This document shows, piece by piece, positions 8,986 through 19,346 of a stretch of DNA of 64,000 nucleotides. The notes beneath the pieces are model-generated. The model ran no database searches. It worked only from the letters and a program-made list of their open reading frames with translations, and was not told the DNA's origin. The position numbers and the translations under genes were made by a program. Source of the stretch: Oxalicibacterium faecigallinarum (GTDB lineage Bacteria > Pseudomonadota > Gammaproteobacteria > Burkholderiales > Burkholderiaceae_D). Position 1 is the first letter of the stretch, and each line of letters opens with the position of its first letter. The DNA is taken from contig NZ_BMDI01000002.1 of the NCBI RefSeq assembly GCF_014635705.1, forward strand, positions 310,001 through 374,000, written 5' to 3'.

Positions 8986-10494
8986 ATGAATTACACAGGC
9001 AAGCATTTTCTGGTGATGGGTCTCGGTGAATCGGGGCTGGCGATGGCGCAGTGGCTGCACCGCTGCGGCGCCACGCTGCGCGTCGCCGATACGCGCCAGG
9101 CACCTGATCGTCTCGCCCAATTGCAGTCGCTGATTCCGAATGCCGAGTTTGTGGGCGGTGCCGGCGAGGGCCAGTTTGATGCCGGTTTGCTGGATGGTAT
9201 CGATGTTGTTGTCGTCAGCCCTGGCCTGATGCCGCAGCGTGAGCTGGCAAACATCATTCCGGCTGCTGCAGAAAAGAATATTCCGGTCTGGGGCGAAATC
9301 GAACTCTTCGCGCAGGCATTGGCGGCGTTGAAAGAAGAGCGTGCTTACGCGCCGAAGGTCATCGCGATCACCGGTACCAATGGCAAGACGACGGTCACCA
9401 GTCTGACCGGCCTGCTGTGTCGTCGTGCCGGTTTGACCGTGCAGGTTGCCGGCAACATCAGTCCGGCCGCACTCGATTGCCTGCGTGAAGCAATGGATAC
9501 CGAGCAGTTGCCGCAAGTCTGGGTGCTGGAGCTGTCGAGCTTCCAGTTGCATACCACGATGTCGCTGCAAGCCGACGTGGCAACCGTACTCAATGTGACA
9601 CAAGATCATCTGGACTGGCATGGCGACATGCAAGCCTATGCAGATGACAAGGCACGCATTTTCGGTCATGACACCGTGCGCGTATTGAATCGTGATGATG
9701 CGTGGACCATGCAGATGGCGTCACCTTTGTCGAGCGTTGTCACCTTCGGTATTGATGAAGCCGATCAGCCGGATTGTTTCGGTCTGGTGGATGAAAACGG
9801 CATGCGCTGGTTGTCGGTCGCGATTGCCGATGAAGATCAGCAGCCAAGACGTCGCAAAAAAGAACAAATCGATGTTGAAGTGATGACCAAGAAACTGATG
9901 CCAGTCGATGCCTTGCATATCCGTGGTCAGCACAATGCCGTCAATGCACTGGCTGCATTGGCACTATGCCGTGCGATTGGTCTGTCATTTGCACAGTTAC
10001 TGCATGGTTTGCGAGAGTATCGCGGCGAACCGCATCGTGTTGAACTCATCACGACCATTGGTGGCGCTGAATACTACGATGACAGCAAAGGCACGAATGT
10101 CGGTGCGACAGTGGCGGCACTCAAAGGGCTCGGCGCTGGTCGTGAAAACGCAGAACCGCATCTGATCCTCATCGCTGGCGGTGATGGCAAAGGACAGGAT
10201 TTTTCGCCCTTGGCCGATCCGGTTGCCAAGTATGTGCGTGCTGTATTTTTGATCGGCAAGGATGCCGGTGCGATTCGTGCAGCGTTGAGCGAGTCGGGTA
10301 CCGCATTGACTGACTGTACTACGCTGGAAGAGGCAACCGAACAGGCTGCCGCATTGGCGCGCCACGGTGATGCCGTATTGCTGTCGCCCGCCTGTGCAAG
10401 CTTGGATATGTTCCGTAACTATGCACATCGCGCACAAGTATTTGTCGATACCGTACGCGAGATTGCTTTGTCCCGTGGCGAGGTGAGTGCATGA
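8986..10494 (+). CDS. murD: UDP-MurNAc-L-Ala:D-Glu ligase MurD
   Basis: Cytoplasmic Mur ligase adding D-glutamate to UDP-MurNAc-L-Ala. An N-terminal nucleotide-fold loop GLGESGLAM is at residues 12-20 and the ATP loop TGTNGKTT at 129-136. The protein has 502 residues, longer than the E. coli enzyme (438). The extra length includes a charged insertion near residues 275-305 (QPRRRKKEQ region), which I recall as typical of Burkholderiales MurD rather than a defect. ATG 8986 is chosen over TTG 8965 because it begins with the family pattern [13 protein letters not shown]. The stop overlaps ftsW by 4 bases. Confidence 0.95.
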   Translation: MNYTGKHFLVMGLGESGLAMAQWLHRCGATLRVADTRQAPDRLAQLQSLIPNAEFVGGAGEGQFDAGLLDGIDVVVVSPGLMPQRELANIIPAAAEKNIPVWGEIELFAQALAALKEERAYAPKVIAITGTNGKTTVTSLTGLLCRRAGLTVQVAGNISPAALDCLREAMDTEQLPQVWVLELSSFQLHTTMSLQADVATVLNVTQDHLDWHGDMQAYADDKARIFGHDTVRVLNRDDAWTMQMASPLSSVVTFGIDEADQPDCFGLVDENGMRWLSVAIADEDQQPRRRKKEQIDVEVMTKKLMPVDALHIRGQHNAVNALAALALCRAIGLSFAQLLHGLREYRGEPHRVELITTIGGAEYYDDSKGTNVGATVAALKGLGAGRENAEPHLILIAGGDGKGQDFSPLADPVAKYVRAVFLIGKDAGAIRAALSESGTALTDCTTLEEATEQAAALARHGDAVLLSPACASLDMFRNYAHRAQVFVDTVREIALSRGEVSA

Positions 10495-11702
10495 AGCTCG
10501 CGCTGACATCGCTGTTCCGCCCAGCTGCCGAGAAGCAGCCGTTGCCGGGGATTGAGCAGCGCTCGAAGATGATGAGTTACGACCAGCCGCTGGTGTGGGT
10601 CGTGATCCTGCTCATGCTGTACGGCATGGTGATGGTCTATTCGGCATCGATTGCCTTACCGGATTCGCCGAAGTACGCACGTTACGACAATGCGCATTTC
10701 CTCGGTCGTCAGGCGATCTTTATCAGCCTCGCCTTGTTTGCCGGTCTGTTGGCGTTCCGTGTGCGGATCGAAACCTGGCAGAAGTGGGCGCCTTATCTGT
10801 TTGCCGGCACCATCATCTTGCTGATTCTGGTGTTGATTCCCGGTGTGGGTAAAGGCGTCAATGGTGCGCGTCGCTGGTTGTCCTTCCATGTCTTCAATCT
10901 GCAACCATCCGAGCTGATGAAATTGTTCGTGGTGTTGTACGCAGCTGATTACACCGTGCGCAAGCAGCAGGTGATGCACAAGCTGACCAAGGGTTTCATG
11001 CCGATGACACTGGCGATCGGCTTTGTCGGTTTGCTGTTGTTGCTGGAACCTGATCTGGGTGCATTCGGCGTGATCGTTTGTATCGCCATGGGCATCCTGT
11101 TCCTCGGCGGCATCAATGGCATCTGGTTTGGTGGTATAGGTGCGACGCTGGTTGGCATTTTCAGCATGGTGATCATTGCATCGCCGTGGCGCCGTGAGCG
11201 TATTTTTGCGTATCTGAATCCGTGGGAAGAAAGCAATGCGCTTGGCAAGGCGTATCAGTTGTCGCATTCACTGATCGCCTTCGGTCGCGGTGAACTGCTT
11301 GGTGTCGGTCTCGGTGGCAGTGTTGAGAAATTGCACTATCTGCCGGAAGCCCACACGGACTTTCTGCTGGCGGTGATTGGTGAAGAACTCGGTTTCGTTG
11401 GTGTACTGGTGGTTGTGATTGCGTTCTACTGGATCATCAAACGAGCATTCGAAATCGGTCGTCAGGCGATTGCCTTGGATCTGACATTTGCCGGGCTGGT
11501 CGCAAAGGGAATCGGTATCTGGATCGGCGTGCAGGCATTCATCAACATGGGTGTCAACATGGGGTTGTTGCCAACCAAGGGTTTGACCCTGCCGCTGATG
11601 AGTTACGGCGGCTCGGGTGTGCTGATCAACTGTGTCGGTCTGGCGATTCTGTTGCGTATCGATTACGAGAATCGCGTCCTCATGCGAGGAGGGCGGATAT
11701 GA
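10491..11702 (+). CDS. ftsW: Septal peptidoglycan glycosyltransferase FtsW
   Basis: SEDS-family polytopic membrane protein that polymerises lipid II at the septum with FtsI. The 403 residues carry about ten membrane segments after a cytoplasmic N-terminus of about 30 residues. SEDS signatures are present: GARRWL near 125, QPSELMKLF near 137, and the C-terminal [10 protein letters not shown] near residue 365. The conserved aspartate of the large periplasmic loop is represented in the [10 protein letters not shown] segment. It overlaps murD and murG by 4 bases each. Confidence 0.96.
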   Translation: MKLALTSLFRPAAEKQPLPGIEQRSKMMSYDQPLVWVVILLMLYGMVMVYSASIALPDSPKYARYDNAHFLGRQAIFISLALFAGLLAFRVRIETWQKWAPYLFAGTIILLILVLIPGVGKGVNGARRWLSFHVFNLQPSELMKLFVVLYAADYTVRKQQVMHKLTKGFMPMTLAIGFVGLLLLLEPDLGAFGVIVCIAMGILFLGGINGIWFGGIGATLVGIFSMVIIASPWRRERIFAYLNPWEESNALGKAYQLSHSLIAFGRGELLGVGLGGSVEKLHYLPEAHTDFLLAVIGEELGFVGVLVVVIAFYWIIKRAFEIGRQAIALDLTFAGLVAKGIGIWIGVQAFINMGVNMGLLPTKGLTLPLMSYGGSGVLINCVGLAILLRIDYENRVLMRGGRI

Positions 11703-12775
11703 AGAAGCTCTTGATCATGGCGGCTGGTACCGGCGGACATATTTTCCCGGGCCTGGCGATTGCCGAAACCATGCGTGCAAGAGGTTGGCAAGTGTCATGG
11801 CTGGGTACGGCACACGGCATGGAGCGTGAACTGGTGCCGCAACGTGGCATCGAGATGGACACGATTGCCTTCAGCGGGTTGCGTGGCAAGGGTTTGTCGC
11901 ACACGATCAAAGGCGCATTGCGTTTGCTTGCAAGCTTTGGCACCTGTTCTTCGATTTTGTCACGCCGCAAGCCTGATGTGGTTCTCGGCATGGGTGGTTA
12001 CGTGACGGTGCCTGGTGGATTGATGGCAAAACTGCGTGGTACGCCCGTTGTCCTGTTGAATGCGGATGCAGCCTTGCTGTTGTCGAACAAGACGCTGACG
12101 CCGATTGCGCAACGCGTGCTGTTCGGCTTCCCAGCAGATTTCGGCGCGGCTGCTGCAAAGGCGGTCGTGACGGGCAATCCGGTTCGCAAGGAAATCAGTG
12201 ATGTCCTGCCACCAGCGCAACGTTATGCAGATCGTCATGGTCCGCTGCGCGTACTGGTTGTTGGTGGCAGCCTTGGTGCGCAAGTGCTGAACGAAACGTT
12301 GCCGGCTGCTCTGGCATTGATTCCGGCTGAACAAAGACCGATCGTTACGCATCAATCCGGCAAGAAAAATATCGACGCATTGCGTGCCAATTACGCCAAG
12401 GCACAAGTCGAAGCGGAAGTACTCGATTTTATTGATGACATGCCGCGTCGCTATGCGGAAGCTGATCTGGTGATTTGCCGCGCGGGCGCAATCACGGTAT
12501 CCGAACTGACCGCTGCCGGTGTTGCCAGCGTGCTGGTGCCGCTGCTGGTGTCGACGACCACGCATCAACGTCATAACGCGCAATGGATGGCGCAGCAGCA
12601 GGCAGCCATCCACCTGCCGCAAACAGAGTTGAATGCCGCACATTTGGCCGGATTGCTGCAAGGCATGACGCGTGTGCAGTGCCAGAAAATGGCCGAAGCA
12701 GCCTATGAACAAGGTCGACGCAATGCAAACGATGCGATTGCCGACGTGCTGGAAGAATTGGTGAAAGCCGCATGA
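11699..12775 (+). CDS. murG: Lipid II synthase MurG (GlcNAc transferase)
   Basis: Membrane-associated GT28 glycosyltransferase that adds GlcNAc to lipid I to form lipid II on the inner face of the membrane. The glycine-rich loop [11 protein letters not shown] is at residues 10-20, the second loop [16 protein letters not shown] near 188-203, and the UDP-GlcNAc-binding [11 protein letters not shown] motif near 261-271. Length of 358 residues is standard. It overlaps ftsW by 4 bases and murC by 4 bases. Confidence 0.97.
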   Translation: MKKLLIMAAGTGGHIFPGLAIAETMRARGWQVSWLGTAHGMERELVPQRGIEMDTIAFSGLRGKGLSHTIKGALRLLASFGTCSSILSRRKPDVVLGMGGYVTVPGGLMAKLRGTPVVLLNADAALLLSNKTLTPIAQRVLFGFPADFGAAAAKAVVTGNPVRKEISDVLPPAQRYADRHGPLRVLVVGGSLGAQVLNETLPAALALIPAEQRPIVTHQSGKKNIDALRANYAKAQVEAEVLDFIDDMPRRYAEADLVICRAGAITVSELTAAGVASVLVPLLVSTTTHQRHNAQWMAQQQAAIHLPQTELNAAHLAGLLQGMTRVQCQKMAEAAYEQGRRNANDAIADVLEELVKAA

Positions 12776-14178
12776 AACACAAAGTCAAAAACATTCATTT
12801 CGTCGGTATCGGCGGCAGCGGGATGAGCGGCATTGCCGAGGTGCTGCTGAATCTCGGCTATACGATTTCCGGCTCCGATCTCGGCAGTAATACCGCGACG
12901 CGTCGGCTGGCCTCGCTGGGTGCCAAGGTCACCCAGGGGCATGTCGCAGAGAATATCGCCGAAGCGGATGCGATCGTGACTTCGACCGCCGTGCAGGCGG
13001 ACAATCCCGAAGTGGTTGCCGCGCGCGCGAAGCATATTCCGATCGTGCCGCGTGCCGTCATGCTGGCGGAACTGATGCGTTTGAAACGCGGCATCGCCAT
13101 CGCTGGTACGCATGGCAAGACCACGACCACTAGTCTGGTGGCCAGCATTCTGGCGGAAGGCGGATTCGATCCGACCTTCGTGATCGGTGGTTTGCTCAAT
13201 AGTGCCGGGGCCAACGCGAAGTTGGGTTCGGGTGATTACATCGTGGTCGAGGCCGACGAATCGGATGCATCCTTCCTGAATCTGTCACCCATGATCGAAG
13301 TGATCACGAACATCGATGCCGATCATATGGAAACCTATGATCACAGTTTCGACAAGCTCAAGCAGGCATTCGTCGACTTCACACAGCGCCTGCCGTTTTA
13401 CGGCGTGGCCATGTTGTGTATCGACGATCCGACCGTGCGCGAACTGATTCCGCGTATTTCCAAGCTGGTCACGACTTACGGCTTCCATGAAGATGCCGAT
13501 GTCCGCGCTATCGACGCACGTGCGGTCAACAGTCACATGGAATTTACGGTGGTGCAGGAAGGTTACGAACCATTACAGGTACGACTGCATCAGCCCGGCA
13601 TGCATAACGTGCAAAACGCCTGCGCTGCCATTGCGATTGCGCGTGAACTCGGTGTGGCCGACAGTGCAACGCAAAAAGCACTGAGTGAATTCAATGGTGT
13701 TGGCCGTCGCTTCACACGTTATGGCGAAATCGCGATCAAGGATGTCAACGGAAATGCGGCCGGTACGTTTGCTCTTGTCGATGATTATGGTCATCACCCG
13801 GTCGAGACAGCGGCGACATTGGCGGCAGCACGCGGTGCGTTTCCCGGACGTCGTCTGGTACTGGCTTTCCAGCCGCATCGTTATACACGCACGCGCGATC
13901 TGTTCGAGGATTTCGTCAAGGTGTTGTCGACGACAGATCTGTTGGTGCTGGGCGAGGTGTATGCCGCAGGCGAGCAACCGATTGTGGCTGCCGACGGTCG
14001 TACGCTGGCGCATGCCTTGCGCGTGGCCGGCAAGGTTGATCCGGTGTTTGTTGAAAGCATTGCCGACATGCCGGCAACGATCATGAATGTCATCCGTGAT
14101 GGCGACGTATTGATCACGATGGGGGCGGGTTCGATTAGTGGCGTGCCCGCCAAACTGCAGCAGGGGCAGGTGCAATGA
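12772..14178 (+). CDS. murC: UDP-N-acetylmuramate:L-alanine ligase MurC
   Basis: First Mur ligase, adding L-alanine to UDP-MurNAc. The UDP-binding loop GIGGSGMSG is at residues 12-20 and the ATP loop GTHGKTTTT at 112-120; the conserved DDYGHHP motif lies near residue 340. The protein has 468 residues, as expected. It overlaps murG and ddl by 4 bases each. The recycling ligase mpl further right (62048) is a relative sharing the GTHGKTTT loop, but the two are clearly separate. Confidence 0.97.
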   Translation: MKHKVKNIHFVGIGGSGMSGIAEVLLNLGYTISGSDLGSNTATRRLASLGAKVTQGHVAENIAEADAIVTSTAVQADNPEVVAARAKHIPIVPRAVMLAELMRLKRGIAIAGTHGKTTTTSLVASILAEGGFDPTFVIGGLLNSAGANAKLGSGDYIVVEADESDASFLNLSPMIEVITNIDADHMETYDHSFDKLKQAFVDFTQRLPFYGVAMLCIDDPTVRELIPRISKLVTTYGFHEDADVRAIDARAVNSHMEFTVVQEGYEPLQVRLHQPGMHNVQNACAAIAIARELGVADSATQKALSEFNGVGRRFTRYGEIAIKDVNGNAAGTFALVDDYGHHPVETAATLAAARGAFPGRRLVLAFQPHRYTRTRDLFEDFVKVLSTTDLLVLGEVYAAGEQPIVAADGRTLAHALRVAGKVDPVFVESIADMPATIMNVIRDGDVLITMGAGSISGVPAKLQQGQVQ

Positions 14179-15143
14179 GTGACTTGAGAAAAGAATTTGG
14201 CAAGGTTGGCGTGTTGTTCGGTGGTCGGTCCGCCGAGCGCGAAGTGTCCTTGATGTCGGGCAAAGGCGTACTGGCTGCGTTACAGGCCAAAGGGATTGAT
14301 GCCCATCCGTTTGATCCGGCAGAGCGCAGTATTGCCGAATTGGCGACTGAAGGATTTGATCGGGTCTTCATTGCCTTGCACGGTGTTTTCGGCGAAGACG
14401 GTTCTCTGCAAGGCGCACTGGAGCAGCTCGGTATTCCGTACACCGGTCCTGGCGTGATGGCGTCCTCGATTGCGATGGACAAGATCATGACCAAACGTAT
14501 CTGTGTGAGTAATGGCGTGCCGACGCCAGCGTTTGTTTCGCTGGAGGTTGCCAGCACGACGACCGAGCGTTTGCAGGCCGTGGCGAAAGAATTTGGCCTG
14601 CCGTTGATGCTGAAGGCACCGCATGAGGGTTCGACGATCGGGATCGCCCGTGTCGAGTCGGCAGACTGTTTGCGTGACGGGTTTGATCTGTGCGCCAGGT
14701 ACGACAGCGTGATTCTGGCCGAGCAGTTCGTCAAAGGGCGCGAGCTGACCGTGCCGGTGATTGGTCGTGGTCGCGATGCGCGTGCCTTGCCGATCGTCGA
14801 GATTCGTGCGCCGCAAGGAAACTACGATTACGAGCACAAGTATTTCAGCGACGAGACCGAATATCTGTGTCCTGCGCCACTCGATGAGGCGCTGACGAAA
14901 AGGATTCAGACGTTGGCGGTCAATGCCTTCAATGCGATTGGCTGTACCGGATGGTCGCGTGTGGATTTCATGCTGCGCGAATCCGATAACGAGCCATTTT
15001 TACTGGAAATCAATACCTCGCCAGGCATGACCAGTCATTCGCTGGTGCCGATGTCGGCACGCGTGGCAGGTACCGGTTATGAAGATTTGTGCGTGGAAAT
15101 CCTGCGTCTGGCGACGCTGGGCTTGAAGCAGAGCAGCAAGTAA
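14175..15143 (+). CDS. ddlB: D-alanine:D-alanine ligase (DdlB type)
   Basis: ATP-grasp enzyme that makes D-Ala-D-Ala for MurF. The N-terminal motif [18 protein letters not shown] is at about residues 11-28, the ATP-grasp lysine region [15 protein letters not shown] near 140, and the C-terminal metal and phosphate site [13 protein letters not shown] near 278. Length of 322 residues fits DdlB. It overlaps murC by 4 bases and sits before ftsQ, as in E. coli. Confidence 0.96.
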   Translation: MSDLRKEFGKVGVLFGGRSAEREVSLMSGKGVLAALQAKGIDAHPFDPAERSIAELATEGFDRVFIALHGVFGEDGSLQGALEQLGIPYTGPGVMASSIAMDKIMTKRICVSNGVPTPAFVSLEVASTTTERLQAVAKEFGLPLMLKAPHEGSTIGIARVESADCLRDGFDLCARYDSVILAEQFVKGRELTVPVIGRGRDARALPIVEIRAPQGNYDYEHKYFSDETEYLCPAPLDEALTKRIQTLAVNAFNAIGCTGWSRVDFMLRESDNEPFLLEINTSPGMTSHSLVPMSARVAGTGYEDLCVEILRLATLGLKQSSK

Positions 15144-15166
15144 ATTGAAGGGAAACTGACACCATC

Positions 15167-15949
15167 ATGTGGCAAGACGTCCGACTACTCAATGCAACAG
15201 CCAATACCCTGTTTGGGTTGGTTGCGCTTGCGGTCGTCGCATCCTGCCTGTGGTGGGTGGCGCATCGCCCTTACTTCACCTTGCAGGTGATTCGGGTCGA
15301 GGCAACGCAGCATGAGCCTTTGCGCCATATCAACCCGTTGACGGTTCGCAGCGCGGCATTGGCGCGGATCAAGGGAAATTTTTTTACGGCAAATCTGGAT
15401 TCCGTGCGTCAGACTTTTGAGTCGGTCCCGTGGGTGCGTAAGGCTACCGTTCGTCGCTCCTGGCCCAATCAGTTGATCGTGACGGTTGAGGAACATACGC
15501 CGCTCGGTACGTGGGGCGATGACGGCAGATTGTTGTCGGTGAAGGGTGACGTGTTTGTCGCCAATCTGGCCGAAGCCGAAGAGGATGCGCGTTTGCTGGC
15601 CTTCAATGGCCCGGAAGGTAGCGAGAAGGAAGTGATCGCACGCTGGCGAGATTTGAATACGTGGCTGGCGCCGTTGAATGTGTCGGCTGAAGAGCTGAGT
15701 CTCTCGGATCGTTATGCGTGGACGGTCAAGCTGAACAATGGTGTGACGATTGAGCTGGGTAGAGAAAAGACGGTAGCGACGCTCAAGGATCGGGTTGATC
15801 GACTGGTTGCCGTGTATCCGCAACTGGTGGCATTGCTGCAGGACAGAATTGAAAACATTGATATGCGATATCCGAATGGTCTGGCACTGACGGCTCAGGG
15901 TTTGAACATCGGCACACACGGCAATAAAAAGGCAAACGGAAAGACATGA
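15167..15949 (+). CDS. ftsQ: Cell division protein FtsQ
   Basis: Bitopic divisome scaffold linking FtsB/FtsL with other division proteins. A short cytoplasmic tail precedes one membrane segment at about residues 13-31. Next is the periplasmic POTRA domain (about 37-107), with the typical ending WVRKATVRRSWPNQLIVTVEE, then the FtsQ beta domain ending in the DMRYPNGLAL motif. The protein has 260 residues. It starts 23 bases after ddl and overlaps ftsA by 4 bases. Confidence 0.94.
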   Translation: MWQDVRLLNATANTLFGLVALAVVASCLWWVAHRPYFTLQVIRVEATQHEPLRHINPLTVRSAALARIKGNFFTANLDSVRQTFESVPWVRKATVRRSWPNQLIVTVEEHTPLGTWGDDGRLLSVKGDVFVANLAEAEEDARLLAFNGPEGSEKEVIARWRDLNTWLAPLNVSAEELSLSDRYAWTVKLNNGVTIELGREKTVATLKDRVDRLVAVYPQLVALLQDRIENIDMRYPNGLALTAQGLNIGTHGNKKANGKT

Positions 15950-17178
15950 CAAAAGACGCTAAAAACCTCATCGTCGGGCTGGATATCGGCACCTCCAAGG
16001 TGGTGGCCGTGGTGGCGGAAGTGCTGCCTAACGGTCGCCATGAAGTCATCGGCCTTGGACAGCACGAGTCGCGCGGCTTGAAAAAAGGCGTGGTGGTCAA
16101 TATCGAGGCAACAGTCGAGTCGATCCAGCGCGCGCTTGAAGAAGCCGAACTGATGGCCGATTGCAAGATCCGCCATGTCTATACCGGTATTGCTGGCAAC
16201 CATATCCGCAGTTTCAATTCGAGCGGCATGGTGGCAATCAAGGAAAAGGAAGTTACGGCCACCGATGTGGCGCGCGTGATCGAAACCGCCAAGGCTGTCA
16301 ACATACCGACCGACCAGCAATTGCTGCATACGGTGCCGCAGGAATTCATTGTCGATAATCAGGAAGATGTGCGTGAACCAATCGGCATGAGCGGCATCCG
16401 ACTCGAGGTCAAGGTGCACATCGTGACCGGTGCGGTTTCCGCGGTACAGAACATCGTCAAATGTATTCGTCGCTGCGGTCTCGAAGTGTCTGATCTGATC
16501 CTGCAACCGATGGCATCTGCCGATGCCGTGCTGACGGCAGACGAGAAAGAGCTGGGCGTGGTCCTGATCGATATCGGTGGTGGCACGACCGACGTGGCGA
16601 TTTTTACCGAAGGGGCGATTCGCCATACGGCCGTGATTCCGATTGCGGGCGACCAGATCACCAATGACATCGCGATGGCCGTACGCACACCGACTGCGGA
16701 AGCAGAAGAAATCAAGCTGCGTTACGGGATGGCGAAGCAGGTGTTGGCGGATCCGGGCGATACCTTGGAAGTCCCAGGCCTGGGCGATCGCGGTTCACGC
16801 AGCTTGTCGCGTCAGGCGCTGGCGGCGGTGATCGAGCCACGAATCGAAGAGTTGTTCTCGCTGGTGCATCAGGTTGTACGTGAGTCGGGTTACGAAGAGG
16901 TACTGTCGTCCGGCATCGTACTGACCGGCGGTACGGCAATGATGCCGGGCATGGCGGAACTGGCAGAAGATATTTTTCTCAAACCGGCGCGTCTTGGCAC
17001 GCCGGAGTACAACGGGCAGTTGGCAGATGTAGTACGCAGTCCCCGGTATGCAACTGTGCTGGGTTTGTTGCTGGAAGCGAAAAAGCAGTATCTGCGTGGA
17101 CATCTGGTCACGCGACAGGATGGATCGGCGACGGCGTTGGTGCGTCGCATGAAGGAATGGTTTCTCGGTAATTTTTGA
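15946..17178 (+). CDS. ftsA: Cell division protein FtsA
   Basis: Actin-like ATPase that tethers FtsZ to the membrane and activates the divisome. The phosphate-1 loop GLDIGTSKVVAVV is near residues 10-22, the phosphate-2 loop IDIGGGTTDVAIF near 206-218, and the adenosine motif VLTGGTAMMPGM near 325-336. The C-terminal amphipathic membrane anchor appears as LVRRMKEWFLGNF. At 410 residues it matches the family. About 120 bases of T-rich sequence separate it from ftsZ; TTGACT at 17210-17215 may be part of an ftsZ promoter but lacks a good -10. Confidence 0.97.
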   Translation: MTKDAKNLIVGLDIGTSKVVAVVAEVLPNGRHEVIGLGQHESRGLKKGVVVNIEATVESIQRALEEAELMADCKIRHVYTGIAGNHIRSFNSSGMVAIKEKEVTATDVARVIETAKAVNIPTDQQLLHTVPQEFIVDNQEDVREPIGMSGIRLEVKVHIVTGAVSAVQNIVKCIRRCGLEVSDLILQPMASADAVLTADEKELGVVLIDIGGGTTDVAIFTEGAIRHTAVIPIAGDQITNDIAMAVRTPTAEAEEIKLRYGMAKQVLADPGDTLEVPGLGDRGSRSLSRQALAAVIEPRIEELFSLVHQVVRESGYEEVLSSGIVLTGGTAMMPGMAELAEDIFLKPARLGTPEYNGQLADVVRSPRYATVLGLLLEAKKQYLRGHLVTRQDGSATALVRRMKEWFLGNF

Positions 17179-17299
17179 TTTTTGTTGTTTGCGATCTGAT
17201 TTTAATTTTTTGACTTAACCCGCAGTTAGCAGTTGCTAGTCGTCACACCGCGTGATGCCTATCAACTGGGAACTGCCCTCTATATAAGAAGGAACTATC

Positions 17300-18484
17300 A
17301 TGGAAATCGATATGCTCGAAAATGTTTCCCAAGGCACGGTGATCAAGGTTGTCGGCGTCGGCGGCGCGGGCGGCAATGCCGTACAGCACATGATCAACAA
17401 AGGCGTGTCCGGCGTTGAATTCATCGCGGCAAACACGGATGCACAGGCACTGGATCAGTCCAATGCCCACAACGTCATTCAGATCGGTGACACCGGCCTG
17501 GGCGCCGGCATGAAACCAGCCGTCGGTCGTCAACTGGCAGAAGAGTCGCGTGCACGTATCGAAGACGCACTGCGCGGCGCGCACATGGTCTTTATCGCTG
17601 CCGGCATGGGCGGTGGTACGGGTACTGGTGCAGCACCCATCGTTGCGCAGATCGCCAAAGAGCAAGGCGCACTGACGGTTGCGGTTGTGTCCAAGCCATT
17701 CTCGTACGAAGGCAAAAAATGCATGGATATCGCTGAAGAAGGTCTGGAAGCATTGTCCGAGCATGTCGATTCGCTGATCATCATCCTCAACGAAAAACTG
17801 GAAGAGATCTACGAAGACGACAGCATGATCGAATGGCTGCAACATGCCGATGACGTGCTGAACAACGCTGTCGCTGGTATTGCCGAGATCATCAACGTGC
17901 CAGGTCACATCAATGTCGACTTCAATGACGTGAAAACGATCATGGGCGAACAGGGCAAAGCCATGATGGGTACGGCAACCGCACACGGCGTTGATCGCGC
18001 ACGTATCGCAGCAGAGCAGGCCGTCGCTTCGCCTCTGCTGGACGGCATCGATCTGTCGGGCGCACGTGGCGTACTGGTCAACGTGACCGCCAGCCGCAGC
18101 CTGAAAGGTAAGGAAATCAAGGAAGTCATGGCAACCGTTCGCGCCTTCGCTGCACCGGATGCATCGATTGCACAAGGTATCGCATACGATGACACGATGG
18201 GCGACGACATTCGCGTAACCGTGGTGGCAACCGGCCTCGGTCGTGCACGTAAAGGTGTCCAACTGGTACAAACGCCAATGCTGCGTACCGGCACGCACAA
18301 CGAACCAATGATGGCAAACACCGGCATGTTGCAAGGTGCGGCGCAGCCTGCGGCATCGTTCGAAGGCTTGAAAGCGCCGGCCGTCTGGCGTCGTGAATCG
18401 GCCTCGGATACCGTCCGTGCACTGGAGAAAAACGGCATGGAAACCTATGATATTCCTGCCTTCCTGCGCAAACAAGCCGACTAA
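17300..18484 (+). CDS. ftsZ: Cell division tubulin FtsZ
   Basis: GTPase that polymerises into the Z ring. The N-terminal nucleotide fold GVGGAGGNAV is at about residues 19-28 and the tubulin signature GGGTGTG at 104-110; the T7 loop NVDFNDVKT lies near 207-215. The variable linker leads to a conserved C-terminal peptide, YDIPAFLRKQ, which binds FtsA and ZapD (zapD is encoded at 27732-28487). Length is 394 residues. AAGGA at 17290-17294 precedes the ATG. It closes the dcw cluster; a strong terminator follows at 18580-18606. Confidence 0.98.
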   Translation: MEIDMLENVSQGTVIKVVGVGGAGGNAVQHMINKGVSGVEFIAANTDAQALDQSNAHNVIQIGDTGLGAGMKPAVGRQLAEESRARIEDALRGAHMVFIAAGMGGGTGTGAAPIVAQIAKEQGALTVAVVSKPFSYEGKKCMDIAEEGLEALSEHVDSLIIILNEKLEEIYEDDSMIEWLQHADDVLNNAVAGIAEIINVPGHINVDFNDVKTIMGEQGKAMMGTATAHGVDRARIAAEQAVASPLLDGIDLSGARGVLVNVTASRSLKGKEIKEVMATVRAFAAPDASIAQGIAYDDTMGDDIRVTVVATGLGRARKGVQLVQTPMLRTGTHNEPMMANTGMLQGAAQPAASFEGLKAPAVWRRESASDTVRALEKNGMETYDIPAFLRKQAD

Positions 18485-18536
18485 ATAGATGTGCGCCGGC
18501 TTTTGCCGTCTGCAGATGGTTTGATATTATTGTCAA

Positions 18537-18606
18537 ACTGTCTGCAGAAAGAGGCAGAACAAGGCATACTTGTTGTTCGACGCCGCGCTCGTGCGCGGCG
18601 TTTTTT
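18537..18606 (+). ncRNA. Candidate small RNA between ftsZ and the peroxiredoxin gene
   Basis: TTGCCG (18503-18508) and TATTAT (18525-18530), 16 bp apart, resemble a promoter starting near 18537. The 70 bases downstream contain three consecutive hairpins: 18541-18545/18554-18558, 18558-18563/18569-18574 (sharing one base with the first), and the GC-rich terminator 18580-18588/18593-18601. A promoter plus compact stems ending in an intrinsic terminator is the usual form of a bacterial small RNA. It could equally be only the structured 3' end of the ftsZ mRNA. No known family was recognised. Confidence 0.3.
18580..18606 (+). terminator. Intrinsic terminator after ftsZ
   Basis: A perfect 9-bp GC-rich stem (18580-18588 with 18593-18601) has a 4-base loop and six Ts at 18601-18606. 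It separates the dcw cluster from the peroxiredoxin gene. Confidence 0.88.
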
Positions 18607-18645
18607 CACCGGTCACGCCGTTAAATTAATCAAAGGAAATCCACG

Positions 18646-19149
18646 ATGACAATCAAAGTTGGTGATCAGCTGCCAGAAGCGCGGCTCGCAGAATACGTTA
18701 ATGTCGCAACCGAAGCATGCGCCATTGGTCCGAGCAAAGTCATGGTTCACGAAGCAACCAAAGGCAAAAAAATTGCAATCTTCGCCGTTCCAGGCGCATT
18801 TACCCCAACCTGCTCCGAACAGCACGCGCCTGGCTATATCGCCGCAGCGGACCAGTTCAAGGCAAAAGGCGTCGATGAAATCTGGTGCCTGTCTGTCAAC
18901 GATCCTTTCGTTATGGGCGCATGGGGCCGCGAGCAAAAGGCTGATGGCAAAGTCCGTTTCATCGCTGATGGCAGCGGCACCTTCACCAAGGCACTGGGTC
19001 TGGAGTTTGATCTGACCAAAGGTGGTCTGGGTGTACGTTCCCAGCGTTATTCGATGCTGGTTGAAGATGGCGTTGTTAAAGTCTTGAACGTGGAAGACAG
19101 TGGTCATCTGGAAACATCGACCGCTGAAAAGCTGCTGTCGCAAATCTGA
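18646..19149 (+). CDS. Prx5-type peroxiredoxin
   Basis: Thiol peroxidase of the peroxiredoxin-5 group, reducing H2O2 and organic hydroperoxides, usually with glutathione/glutaredoxin or thioredoxin as reductant. The active-site motif PGAFTPTC is at residues 49-56, with Cys56 as the peroxidatic cysteine. Two further cysteines (25 and 81) are present, so a disulfide-forming mechanism is possible but not certain. The protein has 167 residues and no signal peptide, so it is cytoplasmic. AAAGGA precedes the ATG at good spacing. It is flanked by terminators on both sides and so is probably transcribed alone. Confidence 0.9.
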   Translation: MTIKVGDQLPEARLAEYVNVATEACAIGPSKVMVHEATKGKKIAIFAVPGAFTPTCSEQHAPGYIAAADQFKAKGVDEIWCLSVNDPFVMGAWGREQKADGKVRFIADGSGTFTKALGLEFDLTKGGLGVRSQRYSMLVEDGVVKVLNVEDSGHLETSTAEKLLSQI

Positions 19150-19176
19150 TCGAGATTACTTCGGTAATCTGATTGA

Positions 19177-19209
19177 CGAGCTGCCAGTTAAGTCGGGCAG
19201 CTCGTTTTA
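19177..19209 (+). terminator. Terminator after the peroxiredoxin gene
   Basis: A 9-bp stem (19177-19185 with 19196-19204) is followed by a short T run. A second hairpin with a TTCG tetraloop (19153-19159/19164-19170) lies just upstream, directly after the stop codon. Confidence 0.75.
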
Positions 19210-19334
19210 TTTGCGGCAAGGCAAAAGAGTTTATCGATGGCGTCTATTGAAAAAGACAATTTGAGCCCACTTGTATTGTGTGGGTAAGCTGTTACAAAGC
19301 TTTTCTTCGTGACGGTTTTACGTTTCCTCATTGC

Positions 19335-19346
19335 TATAATTCGCGC
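19335..19346 (+). promoter_or_regulatory. Extended -10 promoter directly at the lpxC start codon
   Basis: TGCTATAAT at 19332-19340 is a perfect extended -10 element (TGN plus TATAAT). The -35 region is weak, as allowed for extended -10 promoters. The lpxC ATG is at 19347, only 6 bases after the hexamer, so transcription would start at or next to the start codon. Confidence 0.6.

Noticed and set aside
7732-9669. 645-codon minus-strand open frame opposite mraY and murD
   Set aside because: It lies wholly across well-recognised conserved plus-strand genes and has no domain-like content; the frame is open because of codon bias.
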